Assembly: GCA_036505795.1 (NCBI GenBank)
Contig: DASXSU010000095.1
Span: 21,313-85,312 of the forward strand
Direction of reading: 5' to 3'
Source: NS-11 sp036505795
GTDB lineage: Bacteria; Nitrospirota; Nitrospiria; Nitrospirales; NS-4
Length of the DNA: 64,000 nucleotides
Under the pieces are notes generated by a model. The model worked only from the letters and a program-made list of their open reading frames with translations, ran no database searches and was not told where the DNA came from. The position numbers were made by a program, and so were the translations under genes. Positions 52,253 through 60,916 of the stretch are shown here, piece after piece (within the stretch, counting starts at the first letter, position 1; each line of letters opens with the position of its first letter).

Positions 52253-53784
52253 AACACGATCGTGTATTGCAACCGGCCGCGGTTCTCGATCAAGGAGACA
52301 GCGCCTGTGCCGGTGTCTGCCGCGCTCAGCCGAGTCGTAATCACGCCGAAATCCAACTGTAGCTTGTGCTCATGCCCGCTCAGATACCAATTAAGACCAC
52401 CCACCGCCGACGTGATCGTATCTTGTGTCCGCATGCTGTCAGGGTCCATGTAACTGTACCGTCCGACGACTTCAATCGCGCGGGGAACCAGGAAATACCC
52501 CCCTTGTACATAGTAGCCGGTTGCATTGCCGATACGCTTCGAATGGTCGCGTGTGTCCACATTGCGAACAAACCCTTCGGCCTGGAGCGACAGGCCTTTG
52601 TACTTGAAGACCGCCTCGATTCCACTCGTCCCGAGATTGACGACCCCTTGATTCAGCAGACGCCCGTTCCCTAACGACGCAATCGCGGTGGACACCTGAT
52701 TATTGCTTCCAATGCCGGTGGTGTTCGTCTGTAAACCTGCGTTGTACCCGTAACTTGCGCCGACTCCGAATTGTGGCGTGGCTGAAAACGCCAGGTCGCC
52801 TTCAGGATAACCGGGCTTTCCCAACACATCGGCCGTCACACGCCCGACGTACATCAGTTCATTGGCATTAGACGGGCTATTGAGGCCCAGTCGGGTCAAG
52901 TTAATGCCGACGCCGTTAAACACTCCCATGTTGTAGTTGAAGCGGTGCTTAGCCGGGTCGCTGAACACGGTGATCCCTTGATCGCGACGATCGATTCCGT
53001 TCGGCACAAACGCCTCGGCCACGAACCCACGATCCACAAACTGCAGGAGTGCGGAGGACACAAATTCCTGTCGCCCAAAATGCGTTCGGTACTGGCCGAC
53101 TTTCAGGTTTGCCCACGACAACTGTCCCAAAGCGACATACGCATCGTACAGTTGGGTCGTCGAGCGCGACGTGCTGGGCTGCGTCGTCGACCCATTCGTA
53201 TCGTTCCTGAACTGGACGAAGTACGTGATGTCCGGTGAGAACGCAAATCCTTCGAAGACGAGCCTGACGCGACGCACATCCAACTCGCTAATGTCCTCGG
53301 CGTGTCGGAGGCCACTAATCGTCCCCGTCCCCGAGACACTCGGAAAATTCTTGGTGTCGCCGACCGTGTTGTAATTTTTGTTGAAGGCGCTATCGGTGAA
53401 TCGAAATTGACCGCGAATGCGGATCTTCAGGCGGAATTTGTCCCTGAACTGGGTATAGAGACCCCGGTCGTATCCGAATTTGATGCCCTTGCCGAGATCC
53501 ACGGTGTTGTCCTGCTCCGACGCAATCTTTTCGGTTCGCACGCTAGCGTCGTTCTTCTGAATCGCTGACTGAGATTGGGCGGGTGGCGCCGATAGCTGCT
53601 CGGCTTCTTTAATCGCCTCATCATATTCTTGCTGGGTGATGATTCCTTTCTGAAGCAGGATCTTCAGCGCGGGATCCGCCGCACTTACTGGGGCGACCAT
53701 AAGGACCGCGGTCAGGCCAGCCGCCAGAACCGGAGCGGGCCACAGTCGTCCCACTTTGCGGAATCTCACCTTGAAGTACCCCAT
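52249..53784 (-). CDS. Phosphate-selective porin O/P family protein
   Basis: A 511-residue outer-membrane porin. A signal peptide (1 to about 36, ending PVSAAD) precedes a short helical/coiled segment (about 40-90), then the OprO/OprP barrel: KFRLKIRIRGQFRFTDSAF, LDVRRVRLVFEGFAFSPDIT, and terminal GRLQYTIVF. These form phosphate- or polyphosphate-selective trimeric channels. A phosphate transport pair (DUF47/Pit) lies 4-5 kb away, so phosphate uptake is plausible but unproven. Confidence 0.88.
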   Translation of the reverse strand: MGYFKVRFRKVGRLWPAPVLAAGLTAVLMVAPVSAADPALKILLQKGIITQQEYDEAIKEAEQLSAPPAQSQSAIQKNDASVRTEKIASEQDNTVDLGKGIKFGYDRGLYTQFRDKFRLKIRIRGQFRFTDSAFNKNYNTVGDTKNFPSVSGTGTISGLRHAEDISELDVRRVRLVFEGFAFSPDITYFVQFRNDTNGSTTQPSTSRSTTQLYDAYVALGQLSWANLKVGQYRTHFGRQEFVSSALLQFVDRGFVAEAFVPNGIDRRDQGITVFSDPAKHRFNYNMGVFNGVGINLTRLGLNSPSNANELMYVGRVTADVLGKPGYPEGDLAFSATPQFGVGASYGYNAGLQTNTTGIGSNNQVSTAIASLGNGRLLNQGVVNLGTSGIEAVFKYKGLSLQAEGFVRNVDTRDHSKRIGNATGYYVQGGYFLVPRAIEVVGRYSYMDPDSMRTQDTITSAVGGLNWYLSGHEHKLQLDFGVITTRLSAADTGTGAVSLIENRGRLQYTIVF

Positions 53785-53848
53785 GGCCGCCTCCTATTTT
53801 TATCAAACTAACTGCATCAACTTACTAAACTAATGCACAATAGCAACC

Positions 53849-54754
53849 TTACGGTCCATGGCGGCCACTAGGTGTCACCGGAGTCTGCAGTGCTTCCGCT
53901 CGCCTCGCGGCGGGTCTCTGTACCGTGAAAAAGGTGTATAGCAGATAGGTGTCTAAGACAATGGCGACCAGCATGACGCTGTAGGCCCACGGGCTTTCCA
54001 TCAATTTCAAATCGATCACCACTCGCGAGAGACCGAACCCAACGACCCAGGCATCGAAGCTCATGCAGATGCGACGAAATGTCTCGGCATCAAGACGTCG
54101 GATAAGATAGGCGCCAAGTGGAATTCCAACCAGAACGCTGGGAATAATCATCAATAAGATGCTCTGGCTTTCTGCTGCAAACAGGCCGAGATGGTAATAC
54201 ACGATCGCGGTCAAGCTCGACTCGGCCACGCGAATCAATCCGAGACCGGCCCGAAACTCTTTTTTGACAAGGCCTTGATTGTTGAACAAAATTGCCAGGG
54301 GCGGGCCGGAAACAGTGGTGACGGAATAGAGGAAGCCGAGCGCTGTTCCAAAAGGGAGACCGATGAGCCGTTCCGACCGAATCGGCCTTCGGAGACCGGC
54401 TGCCTGGACAAGAATGAGTGGAAGCAGAACAGTATAGGTGACGAATTTGATCCAGCCGGGATGGAGCGAGGCAAGAAGATAGCTTCCGAGCGCAACACCG
54501 GGCGCCAGCCCAATCAGAATGGGAAACACCCGTTTCCAAACAGCCGGAACGCTGTCCCGATTGATGAACAGAACATACAAGTTAATGAAGACTTCAATCA
54601 CAACCAGGGCGGGGTTCAGGATGCGATTCGTATAGAAAACAAGCGCGACCGGTACGGTCAGCGAGGAAAACCCATAGCCGAGCGCCCCATTGACAAAGGC
54701 CGCAAGAAAAGTAATTCCGGCAAGAACGATCACAGCGGTATCAAGCGAAGGCAT
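53849..54754 (-). CDS. TSUP (TauE/SafE) family sulfite/anion exporter-like permease
   Basis: A 301-residue inner-membrane protein with about eight helices and the duplicated TSUP pattern (FLAAFVNGALGYGFSSLTVP at the start, LPFGTALGFLYSVTTVSGPP midway). The family exports sulfite, sulfoacetate and related anions. It lies 13 bases after a Rrf2 regulator on the same strand, forming a regulator-transporter operon. Its C-terminal stretch (270-301) is basic. Confidence 0.88.
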   Translation of the reverse strand: MPSLDTAVIVLAGITFLAAFVNGALGYGFSSLTVPVALVFYTNRILNPALVVIEVFINLYVLFINRDSVPAVWKRVFPILIGLAPGVALGSYLLASLHPGWIKFVTYTVLLPLILVQAAGLRRPIRSERLIGLPFGTALGFLYSVTTVSGPPLAILFNNQGLVKKEFRAGLGLIRVAESSLTAIVYYHLGLFAAESQSILLMIIPSVLVGIPLGAYLIRRLDAETFRRICMSFDAWVVGFGLSRVVIDLKLMESPWAYSVMLVAIVLDTYLLYTFFTVQRPAARRAEALQTPVTPSGRHGP

Positions 54755-54767
54755 CGTTAATTCTCCG

Positions 54768-55235
54768 TTACCGGCCGGCAGTCACACGGCGCACGTTTGA
54801 TCGACGCGATCTTGGCATCCCAGAAATGAAATTCTCGAGGCTATAGTTATCCAAAATATCGGCGATGGCATTGCGTACGCTCCCCATCACGTGCTGTAAC
54901 GGGCAATAGGCTTTCTTCGTATAGGGGCAGTCCTGGCACTTTTGATACGCCGTCTTGCTCACGCACGCGATCGGCGCAAGGGGACCATCGAGAATACGGA
55001 TCACCTGACCGAGCGTGACCTGGGATGGCGGCTTGATGAGCGCATAGCCTCCTTGCACGCCTCGAGTGCTGGCTAACAGCCCCGCATGCTTCAGACGCAA
55101 CAAGATCTGCTCGAGAAAGACAACCGGCACGTTTTGCCGGTCGCCGATCTGCTGCCGCGTGATTGGATGCCCGTAGTTCTTGGTCAGCTCGATCAGGGCC
55201 CGCAGTCCGTATTCGCTTTTCTTCGAGAACCTCAT
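54768..55235 (-). CDS. Rrf2-family iron-sulfur-type regulator
   Basis: A 155-residue regulator with the Rrf2 winged helix-turn-helix (MRFSKKSEYGLRALIELTKN; ITRQQIGDRQNVPVVFLEQI; GLLASTRGVQGGYALIKP). Cysteines C91, C100, C103 and C111 fall in the usual C-terminal cluster-binding region but not with IscR spacing, so cluster binding is likely but the type is open. It precedes the TSUP transporter by 13 bases. Its promoter region holds an 8-base inverted repeat. Confidence 0.9.
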   Translation of the reverse strand: MRFSKKSEYGLRALIELTKNYGHPITRQQIGDRQNVPVVFLEQILLRLKHAGLLASTRGVQGGYALIKPPSQVTLGQVIRILDGPLAPIACVSKTAYQKCQDCPYTKKAYCPLQHVMGSVRNAIADILDNYSLENFISGMPRSRRSNVRRVTAGR

Positions 55236-55248
55236 GCGTCGCCCGCCG

Positions 55249-55303
55249 CCTAATGTTTAGTAAACCAGTCGACAAAGTACACATTAGGCCCGGCGCATGT
55301 CAA
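55249..55303 (-). promoter_or_regulatory. Promoter/operator of the Rrf2-TSUP operon
   Basis: On the minus strand a -35 TTGACA (55303-55298), 18-base spacer and -10 TACTTT (55279-55274). CCTAATGT arms (55288-55281 and 55256-55249, reverse complements, 24-base spacing) flank the predicted start. One arm lies in the promoter spacer, the other in the leader. A palindrome GTTTAGTAAAC (55255-55265) overlaps. Likely autoregulatory operator, by inference. Confidence 0.55.
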
Positions 55304-55323
55304 GTGAAATCTGTTGGAGCGTT

Positions 55324-55776
55324 CTATAGGCGTAAGGGCTTGATCTGCGCGAGCACCGCCTCCGGTCGCTCGCGCCAAATCGCGGGATCGGCGTCTACGT
55401 AGAGTTCCACTTCGTTGCCGTCGGGGTCGGCCAGGTACAAGCTTTGGCTGACCGTGTGATCGCTCATCCCGGTGGTCACGACACCCGCCCGATCCAGTTC
55501 CGCTTTTGCCGCTCGGAGGGCATCCAGAGAATCGCCGATTTTAATACCGATGTGATAAAGGCCCAACTTCGGAGCGGATGACACCGGCCGCGGGGCGGCA
55601 TCCTCGATTTCAATCAGGAGCAGTTCATGGTGCGTGCGTCCGGATGTCAATGCCGCCGCCTTTCCGCCGAATGTGCGGCCGACTTCCCGGAATCCCACCA
55701 AATCCCGATAGAACGCCAAGGAGCGCTCCACGTCTTTCACGTAAAACACCACATGACCCAGATACTGCGCCTTCAT
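55324..55776 (-). CDS. VOC-superfamily (glyoxalase/dioxygenase-like) protein
   Basis: A 150-residue product with the VOC fold: LGHVVFYVKDVERSLAFYRD, LVGFREVGRTF, HHELLLIEIED, then LYHIGIKIGDSLDALRAAK, SLYLADPDGNEVELYVD. Metal ligands H8, H57 and E128 (numbered from the chosen start) are consistent with a mononuclear metal enzyme. The ATG at 55776 follows a GAGGAC site ten bases after the rhodanese stop. The longer frame would overlap that gene. Last gene of a MarR-controlled operon. Confidence 0.85.
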   Translation of the reverse strand: MKAQYLGHVVFYVKDVERSLAFYRDLVGFREVGRTFGGKAAALTSGRTHHELLLIEIEDAAPRPVSSAPKLGLYHIGIKIGDSLDALRAAKAELDRAGVVTTGMSDHTVSQSLYLADPDGNEVELYVDADPAIWRERPEAVLAQIKPLRL

Positions 55777-55786
55777 GGCCGGGTCC

Positions 55787-56158
55787 TCATTTCTCGATGT
55801 CCATGTCATGCTCTTTCCAGCTTCGAAATCCGCCTTCCAGTTCCATCACCGGATAGCCTTTCGAAGCGAATTCCAGAGCCGCGGCAGCCGCCAGGTGGCA
55901 CACTTGAGAGTAACAACAGAGGGCATTGGTCTTGTCCTTACGCAAGCCCTCGAGCGTCTGCCATTTATCCTTGGGAAGATTCACGGCCCCCGGGATGTGA
56001 CCCTCGGCATAGTCCTCCGCCGCGCGCACGTCGACAACATTGACCTTCCCTTGTTTCATCATGCGTTCCAGTTCGACTGGGCCGGTAGTAAAGGCCATCT
56101 TGGCTTCGAAGTATTCCTTCGCTTTCTGCGTGTTCCCCGTCAGCGTGTTTGTATCCAT
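55787..56158 (-). CDS. Rhodanese-like sulfurtransferase
   Basis: A 123-residue single-domain rhodanese: VNVVDVRAAEDYAEGHIPGA, then the active loop ALCCYSQVCHLAA (C82 most likely catalytic, with C81 and C87 nearby). The loop is extended and lacks the CxxGxR form, so the sulfur donor/acceptor may be unusual. It lies in the MarR operon between pirin and VOC genes. Confidence 0.87.
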   Translation of the reverse strand: MDTNTLTGNTQKAKEYFEAKMAFTTGPVELERMMKQGKVNVVDVRAAEDYAEGHIPGAVNLPKDKWQTLEGLRKDKTNALCCYSQVCHLAAAAALEFASKGYPVMELEGGFRSWKEHDMDIEK

Positions 56159-56178
56159 GGTTGCTCCTCCCCGGTTAT

Positions 56179-56910
56179 TTATTGAAGACCCGTATCCATC
56201 TCCCAGATCAAGACTTCCGCGCCGGAGACTGCATCCGCGGTGAGCTGGGGAGAACCGGCAGCCGCCAACCGTACAGCATCGCCGCTATTCAACAATCCGG
56301 CGCCTTCCAACTGCGCCGCACCCCGCGCGATGAAGATATGAGCGTAGGGCGCATCCGGGATCAGTATGGTCTCGCCCGGCTTGAGTCGGCCTCCCCACAG
56401 GACCGCCCCGCGCTGACGGATGGAGATGGCCGCGTCGTGGCCCCGACCCGACGCGATCGGCACCAACCCTCCTTTTTCCAGATGGCTGTTGATATCGACC
56501 TGCTCATAGCTGGGGCTGATCCGTTCCGTGTCCGGAACGACCCACATCTGCACCAGGTGGACCTCCTTCTCCTTACTGGGATTCATCTCTGAATGCCAGA
56601 TCCCGCTGCCCGCGCTCATGCGCTGCGCGAGTCCGGGATAGATCACGCCGGTATTGCCGACCGAATCTTTATGCTCCACCTCCCCGCTCAATACCCACGT
56701 GATGATCTCCATATCCTGGTGCGGATGGGTCCGAAATCCGGTTTCCGCAGCAATGACGTCGTCATTGCTGACCAGCAACAGTCCATGGTGCGTATTCTGC
56801 GGATCGTAGTGATCGGCGAAGCTGAAACTGTGGTACGAATCCAACCAACCGGCGCGTGTGTGAAACCGTTCGTCGCGTCGTCGAATGTCCATCATGGCTG
56901 TCTTCATCAC
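56179..56910 (-). CDS. Pirin-family (YhaK-like) cupin protein
   Basis: A 243-residue two-domain cupin. FRTHPHQDMEIITWVLSGEV carries metal ligands (HPHQDMEII, His-x-His, then Glu), SGIWHSEMNP supplies another His. Pirin relatives include quercetinase-like enzymes and redox-sensitive proteins. Upstream GGAGG precedes the ATG. It is 40 bases from DoxX. Confidence 0.9.
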   Translation of the reverse strand: MMKTAMMDIRRRDERFHTRAGWLDSYHSFSFADHYDPQNTHHGLLLVSNDDVIAAETGFRTHPHQDMEIITWVLSGEVEHKDSVGNTGVIYPGLAQRMSAGSGIWHSEMNPSKEKEVHLVQMWVVPDTERISPSYEQVDINSHLEKGGLVPIASGRGHDAAISIRQRGAVLWGGRLKPGETILIPDAPYAHIFIARGAAQLEGAGLLNSGDAVRLAAAGSPQLTADAVSGAEVLIWEMDTGLQ

Positions 56911-56950
56911 ATGCCTCCTTTCCGGTCATTTCCAATAGTCGCGGCGAGGC

Positions 56951-57400
56951 TCATATCCTGATGCCCCGCGCCACCACCCGGTCCACCGACGATCGGCCGG
57001 CACCCCAGATCATAAGGACAATGGTGATTCCAATGACCAAAAGGTGGTACTCGAAGCCTTCGCCCGGCTGGTTCCCACCCCAGTTCATGAAAAACCCGTT
57101 GGGCCAGTGCACCATGGCAATAGCGACCACCATAATGCAGAAAATGCCGAATGCGGCCAGTCGGGTAAGGAAGCCGACGATCAACCCAACGCTACCCAAC
57201 GACTCGGCCATGATGACAAGGAACGCGAGTACAGCAGGGATCCCCATTTTTTGCGTGAACATGTTCATCGTTCCGGCAAAGCCATAGCCGCCGAACCACC
57301 CCAAGAGCTTCTGAGCACCGTGTGGAAACATCACCAGCCCCAGCGTCACCCGCAAGATGAGCTGAGCCCAGTCATCGGTGGTTTCAAAAAGCTTTCTCAT
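56951..57400 (-). CDS. DoxX-family inner-membrane protein
   Basis: A 149-residue protein with four helices: LGLVMFPHGAQKLLGWFGGY, TQKMGIPAVLAFLVIMAESL, then two more. DoxX proteins are linked to quinone or thiol redox stress. It follows the MarR regulator by 16 bases and precedes pirin, as in known MarR-regulated electrophile/oxidative response clusters. Confidence 0.9.
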   Translation of the reverse strand: MRKLFETTDDWAQLILRVTLGLVMFPHGAQKLLGWFGGYGFAGTMNMFTQKMGIPAVLAFLVIMAESLGSVGLIVGFLTRLAAFGIFCIMVVAIAMVHWPNGFFMNWGGNQPGEGFEYHLLVIGITIVLMIWGAGRSSVDRVVARGIRI

Positions 57401-57416
57401 GACCGTTCTCCTTTCG

Positions 57417-57893
57417 TCATTTCTGCGAAAAGCTTTCCTTCAGGCGGAGAAGAAGCGTTCGTAATTGGTCCATGTCGCGGGCCGTCAACGCCTGCTCAAA
57501 ATACGGCTTCATATACGAGATATGCGCAGGGAAGACCCTGTCAAATACAGCCTTACCCTTTGATGTAAGCCGTATAATCGTACTTCGCCGATCTTCTTTT
57601 GAGGGAATTCGCTCAATCTCCCCCCGCGCCTCTAACCGGTCCAGCACCCCGGTGAGGGTCCCCTTCGTGACCAACGTCTTCTCTGAAAGCTCCCTGCACG
57701 GCATACCGGGCGTATCGCCCAACGTCGCGATGACGTCAAACTGCGGCGATGTCAATCCCAATAACCGGATGTGGCGGTCATCCTTTCTTACAAATGCGAA
57801 ATAGGTCTCCACGAGCGGCCGTAATATTTGCAAAAACGGCTCGTCACCCGGATCTTCGGCCTTTGCTCGATGGACCCTGCGTGCCCTTGGCAT
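57417..57893 (-). CDS. MarR-family regulator
   Basis: A 158-residue winged-helix regulator (LTSPQFDVIATLGDTPGMPC; LSEKTLVTKGTLTGVLDRLE; RIPSKEDRRSTIIRLTSKG). The longest frame starts at 57929, but positions 57901-57929 are the gene's own promoter and operator, so the ATG at 57893 is taken. It lies at the predicted transcription start, so the mRNA is probably leaderless. It should repress its own operon until a ligand binds. Confidence 0.92.
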   Translation of the reverse strand: MPRARRVHRAKAEDPGDEPFLQILRPLVETYFAFVRKDDRHIRLLGLTSPQFDVIATLGDTPGMPCRELSEKTLVTKGTLTGVLDRLEARGEIERIPSKEDRRSTIIRLTSKGKAVFDRVFPAHISYMKPYFEQALTARDMDQLRTLLLRLKESFSQK

Positions 57894-57900
57894 AGACAGA

Positions 57901-57929
57901 AATATAGTACTAGTTAGTACGATTGTCAA
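57901..57929 (-). promoter_or_regulatory. MarR operon promoter with palindromic operator
   Basis: On the minus strand -35 TTGACA (57929-57924), 17-base spacer, -10 TATATT (57906-57901). The palindrome GTACTAACTAGTAC (57907-57920) fills the spacer and would be blocked by a bound MarR dimer. Predicted +1 is about 57894, next to the ATG. Confidence 0.8.
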
Positions 57930-58152
57930 GCCGTAAGCAGGGGGCAGATTTAGGAGTTATGTGTAGGATTCAGGCAAGCGATGGCTGAAAGTCGATAGCC
58001 GTCTTCACATCATGCGGCTGGCGTTGGAGCGCCAGCGCTCAGTCTCTCAGCGGGAGGCGCCAACCGCCTGAATTCGCGAATCGATTTAGACCGCAAAATG
58101 GGGCATAGAGCGAAAGCTATTCTTCGTTCGAGATAAGAAGGCCGTTGTCACG

Positions 58153-59145
58153 TTAGTGAAAAAGTTGCAGCGCGAGATTCACGACATACGCCACAAGCCC
58201 CGCGCCCGGGAGGGTAAAAATCCAGGCATAGATGATCCGCAAACTTACACCCCACTTGACGGCGGACAGGCGCGTGACTGCGCCGACGCCCATAATGGAG
58301 GACGTGATGGTATGCGTGGTGCTGACCGGCATGCCGAAATGCGCCGTGCCCAGCAGAATCACCGCCGCGCTCGTCTCGGCCGCAAAGCCATGCACCGGCT
58401 CCATCTTGATGATTCGCATTCCGAGCGTGCGAATGATCCGCCAGCCTCCCGCGGCAGTCCCCACGCCCATCGCGAGAGCACATGATAGGATGACCCAGGT
58501 CGGCACGATCATGTGGTCGAGCTGCCCGGCCGAAACCAGCGCGAGCGTGATAATGCCCATTGCCTTTTGCGCGTCGTTCGCTCCATGGCTGAAGGCCATC
58601 AGGCTCGCCGATAGCAATTGCAGTCGCCGGAAAGATCGGTTGGCAAGGCCCCGCGGCACGCGAAAGACTGCCCAATACACACCGAGAATAAACAAATATC
58701 CAAAGATGAAGCCCATGAGCGGCGAGAACAACAGCGCTTCGAGGACGGCCCGAAGGCCGGATAACTTGATCGAGGTCCAGCCGTTTTGCGCCAATGCGGC
58801 GCCGATGATGCCGCCGATCAAGGCGTGCGACGAGCTGCTCGGGAGACCAAGCCTCAAGGTGAACAGATTCCATGAAATCGCTCCTACCAACGCCGCGATC
58901 ACCGTGAATTGATTGATCAGCGTGGGTTCAACAATTCCGCCTCCTATCATTTTCGCCACGGCCGTGGACATGAACGCGCCGGCAACATTCAAAATAGCAG
59001 CCAACATGACCGCTTGACCCGGCGACAGGACATGAGTGGAGACCACCGTGGCAATGGCATTGGCGCTGTCATGCCAGCCGTTCGAGAAATCGAACAGCAG
59101 CGCCAAAACCACGACTAGAACCAGGATCAGGCTTGGGTCAAACAT
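58153..59145 (-). CDS. pit: Pit-family inorganic phosphate transporter
   Basis: A 330-residue membrane protein with the duplicated PiT signature: NGWHDSANAIATVVSTHVLS in the N-half and SHGANDAQKAMGIITLALVS in the C-half (GANDxxNA-like). It moves phosphate with H+ or metal phosphate. It follows the DUF47 gene by 43 bases on the same strand, the usual pairing. Confidence 0.95.
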   Translation of the reverse strand: MFDPSLILVLVVVLALLFDFSNGWHDSANAIATVVSTHVLSPGQAVMLAAILNVAGAFMSTAVAKMIGGGIVEPTLINQFTVIAALVGAISWNLFTLRLGLPSSSSHALIGGIIGAALAQNGWTSIKLSGLRAVLEALLFSPLMGFIFGYLFILGVYWAVFRVPRGLANRSFRRLQLLSASLMAFSHGANDAQKAMGIITLALVSAGQLDHMIVPTWVILSCALAMGVGTAAGGWRIIRTLGMRIIKMEPVHGFAAETSAAVILLGTAHFGMPVSTTHTITSSIMGVGAVTRLSAVKWGVSLRIIYAWIFTLPGAGLVAYVVNLALQLFH

Positions 59146-59188
59146 CCTCAGCGGCGGGTACTACGTGCGATACGAACACCGAGTCGAA

Positions 59189-59809
59189 TCAGACATGCTT
59201 CAGCAGAATACGCTCCAGAACGTTCGCCACGTCCTCGCAGCGGTCGGTTGTTTCTTCCAGACTCTCATAGATCTCTTTCCATTTAAGGACCGTGATGGCA
59301 TCCCGCTCATTTTCAAACAGCCTGGCGATTGCGTCTCGCGTAATACGGTCCGCCTCATTCTCGAGGCTATTCACGCTGACGAAGGTCGCATTTAAGTCTG
59401 TGACTTTTCCCAGTTGAGCGATGCCTCGTCCCAGCTCTTCAGAGGACCGGTAGATGATGTCGGCCAAGCTGATGGCTTCCTGGGTTGGCTTTTCGATTTT
59501 GAACACGACCATTTGATCAGCCGTGGCCTCGACCAAATCCAGCACATCGTCGATGCAACTGGCCAAGGCATAGATGTCTTCCCGATCTATCGGCGTAATG
59601 AAGGTCTGATTGAGGTTTCGGAAGATTCTATGGGTGATGGTATCTCCAGCCGATTCGATTCGTTTGATCTCGCGGGCCTTCTCTTCGATATCGCGAAAGG
59701 CTTCCAGCATCTCTTTGAGCAGGCGGCTGCCGACGACCATGTTCTGCGCCGCTTCATGAAACATGTCGAAGAAGTCCAGTTTACGGGGGAACAAGCTAAA
59801 ACTGAACAT
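59189..59809 (-). CDS. DUF47/PhoU-like Pit accessory protein
   Basis: A 206-residue helical protein (FHEAAQNMVVGSRLLKEML; AREIKRIESAGDTITHRIF; LETTDRCEDVANVLERILL). Members pair with Pit transporters and may gate them. The ATG at 59809 is preceded by CAGGAG at six bases, the longer frame to 59881 is not. It probably acts in phosphate homeostasis. Confidence 0.92.
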   Translation of the reverse strand: MFSFSLFPRKLDFFDMFHEAAQNMVVGSRLLKEMLEAFRDIEEKAREIKRIESAGDTITHRIFRNLNQTFITPIDREDIYALASCIDDVLDLVEATADQMVVFKIEKPTQEAISLADIIYRSSEELGRGIAQLGKVTDLNATFVSVNSLENEADRITRDAIARLFENERDAITVLKWKEIYESLEETTDRCEDVANVLERILLKHV

Positions 59810-60195
59810 CCGCGCTCCTGAATAGTAATAGTGAAGGGGGCTGGACCGGCCGAGTGTACCGATGTTGTTCGCACAAATCAATGACAGGAATCACAAAGCT
59901 TCTGCTATTCTACCGTTCCTATGACCAGAAGGGCCTTGGTCTATAATAAGACACGGTAGAATCATCGACATGCGCGGCTGTATTGTCCTCCTAGGCGCCT
60001 CAGTACTTCTGATATATACACATTGCACCCACCCCAAGCCTGCCAAGACAGGCTCTTCACCCGTAATCCCGTTTTCACCATCAAGATGTTCAAGGTCTGG
60101 CCAAAGCCACCCCGGTATGCTCGCTCATTTCCCTTTTGGGATCGATGGATCTATCCGTTCGATGACTCCCGGACGTATCCTTATTGGAGCAGCTA
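59810..60195. other. Intergenic region with a possible small-gene signal
   Basis: A perfect -10 TATAAT lies at 59942-59947 (plus), the -35 is weak. An ATG at 59970 begins a hydrophobic stretch (MRGCIVLLGASVLLIYTHC), and a +2-shifted frame from 60086 gives an aromatic-rich end (FPFWDRWIYPFDDSRTYPYW) stopping at 60199. See findings. No confident gene. Confidence 0.4.
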
Positions 60196-60909
60196 TTAAT
60201 CCGCCTGAAGCTCTAGCAGCAGTTGATCCGCCGCCGCCGTGAATGCGATCTTCCCCAACTCCGCGAACGGATCCCCTTCCACGACCGTGAATGGCCCGGT
60301 CGTAGTTTGCGTTCTATAGTAGACTCGGGGATAGCCGATAGTCCTCGGCACGTCCCGGCGTTGCGCGAGAATGTAATCTTCCTGGCCTGCCGCCGTGAGG
60401 AGGATCCGGCTGGCGTTAAGGTCTACGAGAACCGCGTCCATTCGGGCGAACAGCTGGGTCTCAATGATTGGGTACTCCTGCACGCGCTGCGCCGATTGTG
60501 AGCTGGGGATTAAAACCAGAAGATGCTGCAGGCCGGTCTCTTTGCCGATCTGGCGCAATCGCTCCAGCGTAAGAGCACCCTTGCCGTCTCCCGGAAGAAC
60601 GATCGGCGACGCAATCGAGCTGATCGCAACCTTCGTGCTATGCAGGTTCGTTCGCACACGCTCCACCAACTCCTTCTGCGCAACAGGTATCAATGCGGTC
60701 GGCTTCGCCGCCTCGGTTTCGGGGATGGCCAGGACTACCGCAGCGGGTATCGGCGCCTTTTGGGGCGGGCCTGCGGGGGCTGTCGAAAACCCAGCGAGGT
60801 AGTCGCTCGCACGCAAGCCGGTTGCTGAGCATCCGGTGAGGCCCGAGACCGCGATCACGAGCATCACGACCGAGAACGTCTTAAGCCAGCGATCGGACAT
60901 CCTATTCAT
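60196..60909 (-). CDS. Lipoprotein of an efflux operon
   Basis: A 237-residue lipoprotein (lipobox LTGC at C27; signal VVMLVIAVSGLTGC). The rest is soluble: RLRQIGKETGLQHLLVLIPS, LFARMDAVLVDLNASRILL, FAELGKIAFTAAADQLLLEL. It resembles outer-membrane lipoproteins of unclear role. It begins seven bases after the TolC stop in the same operon, so it may assist or modulate the efflux pump. No family name is certain. Confidence 0.75.
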   Translation of the reverse strand: MNRMSDRWLKTFSVVMLVIAVSGLTGCSATGLRASDYLAGFSTAPAGPPQKAPIPAAVVLAIPETEAAKPTALIPVAQKELVERVRTNLHSTKVAISSIASPIVLPGDGKGALTLERLRQIGKETGLQHLLVLIPSSQSAQRVQEYPIIETQLFARMDAVLVDLNASRILLTAAGQEDYILAQRRDVPRTIGYPRVYYRTQTTTGPFTVVEGDPFAELGKIAFTAAADQLLLELQAD

Positions 60910-60916
60910 AGGCTCC

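Noticed and set aside
58017..58036. Hairpin GCTGGCG/CGCCAGC downstream of pit
   Set aside because: Stable stem but no T-run on either strand, so not called a terminator.
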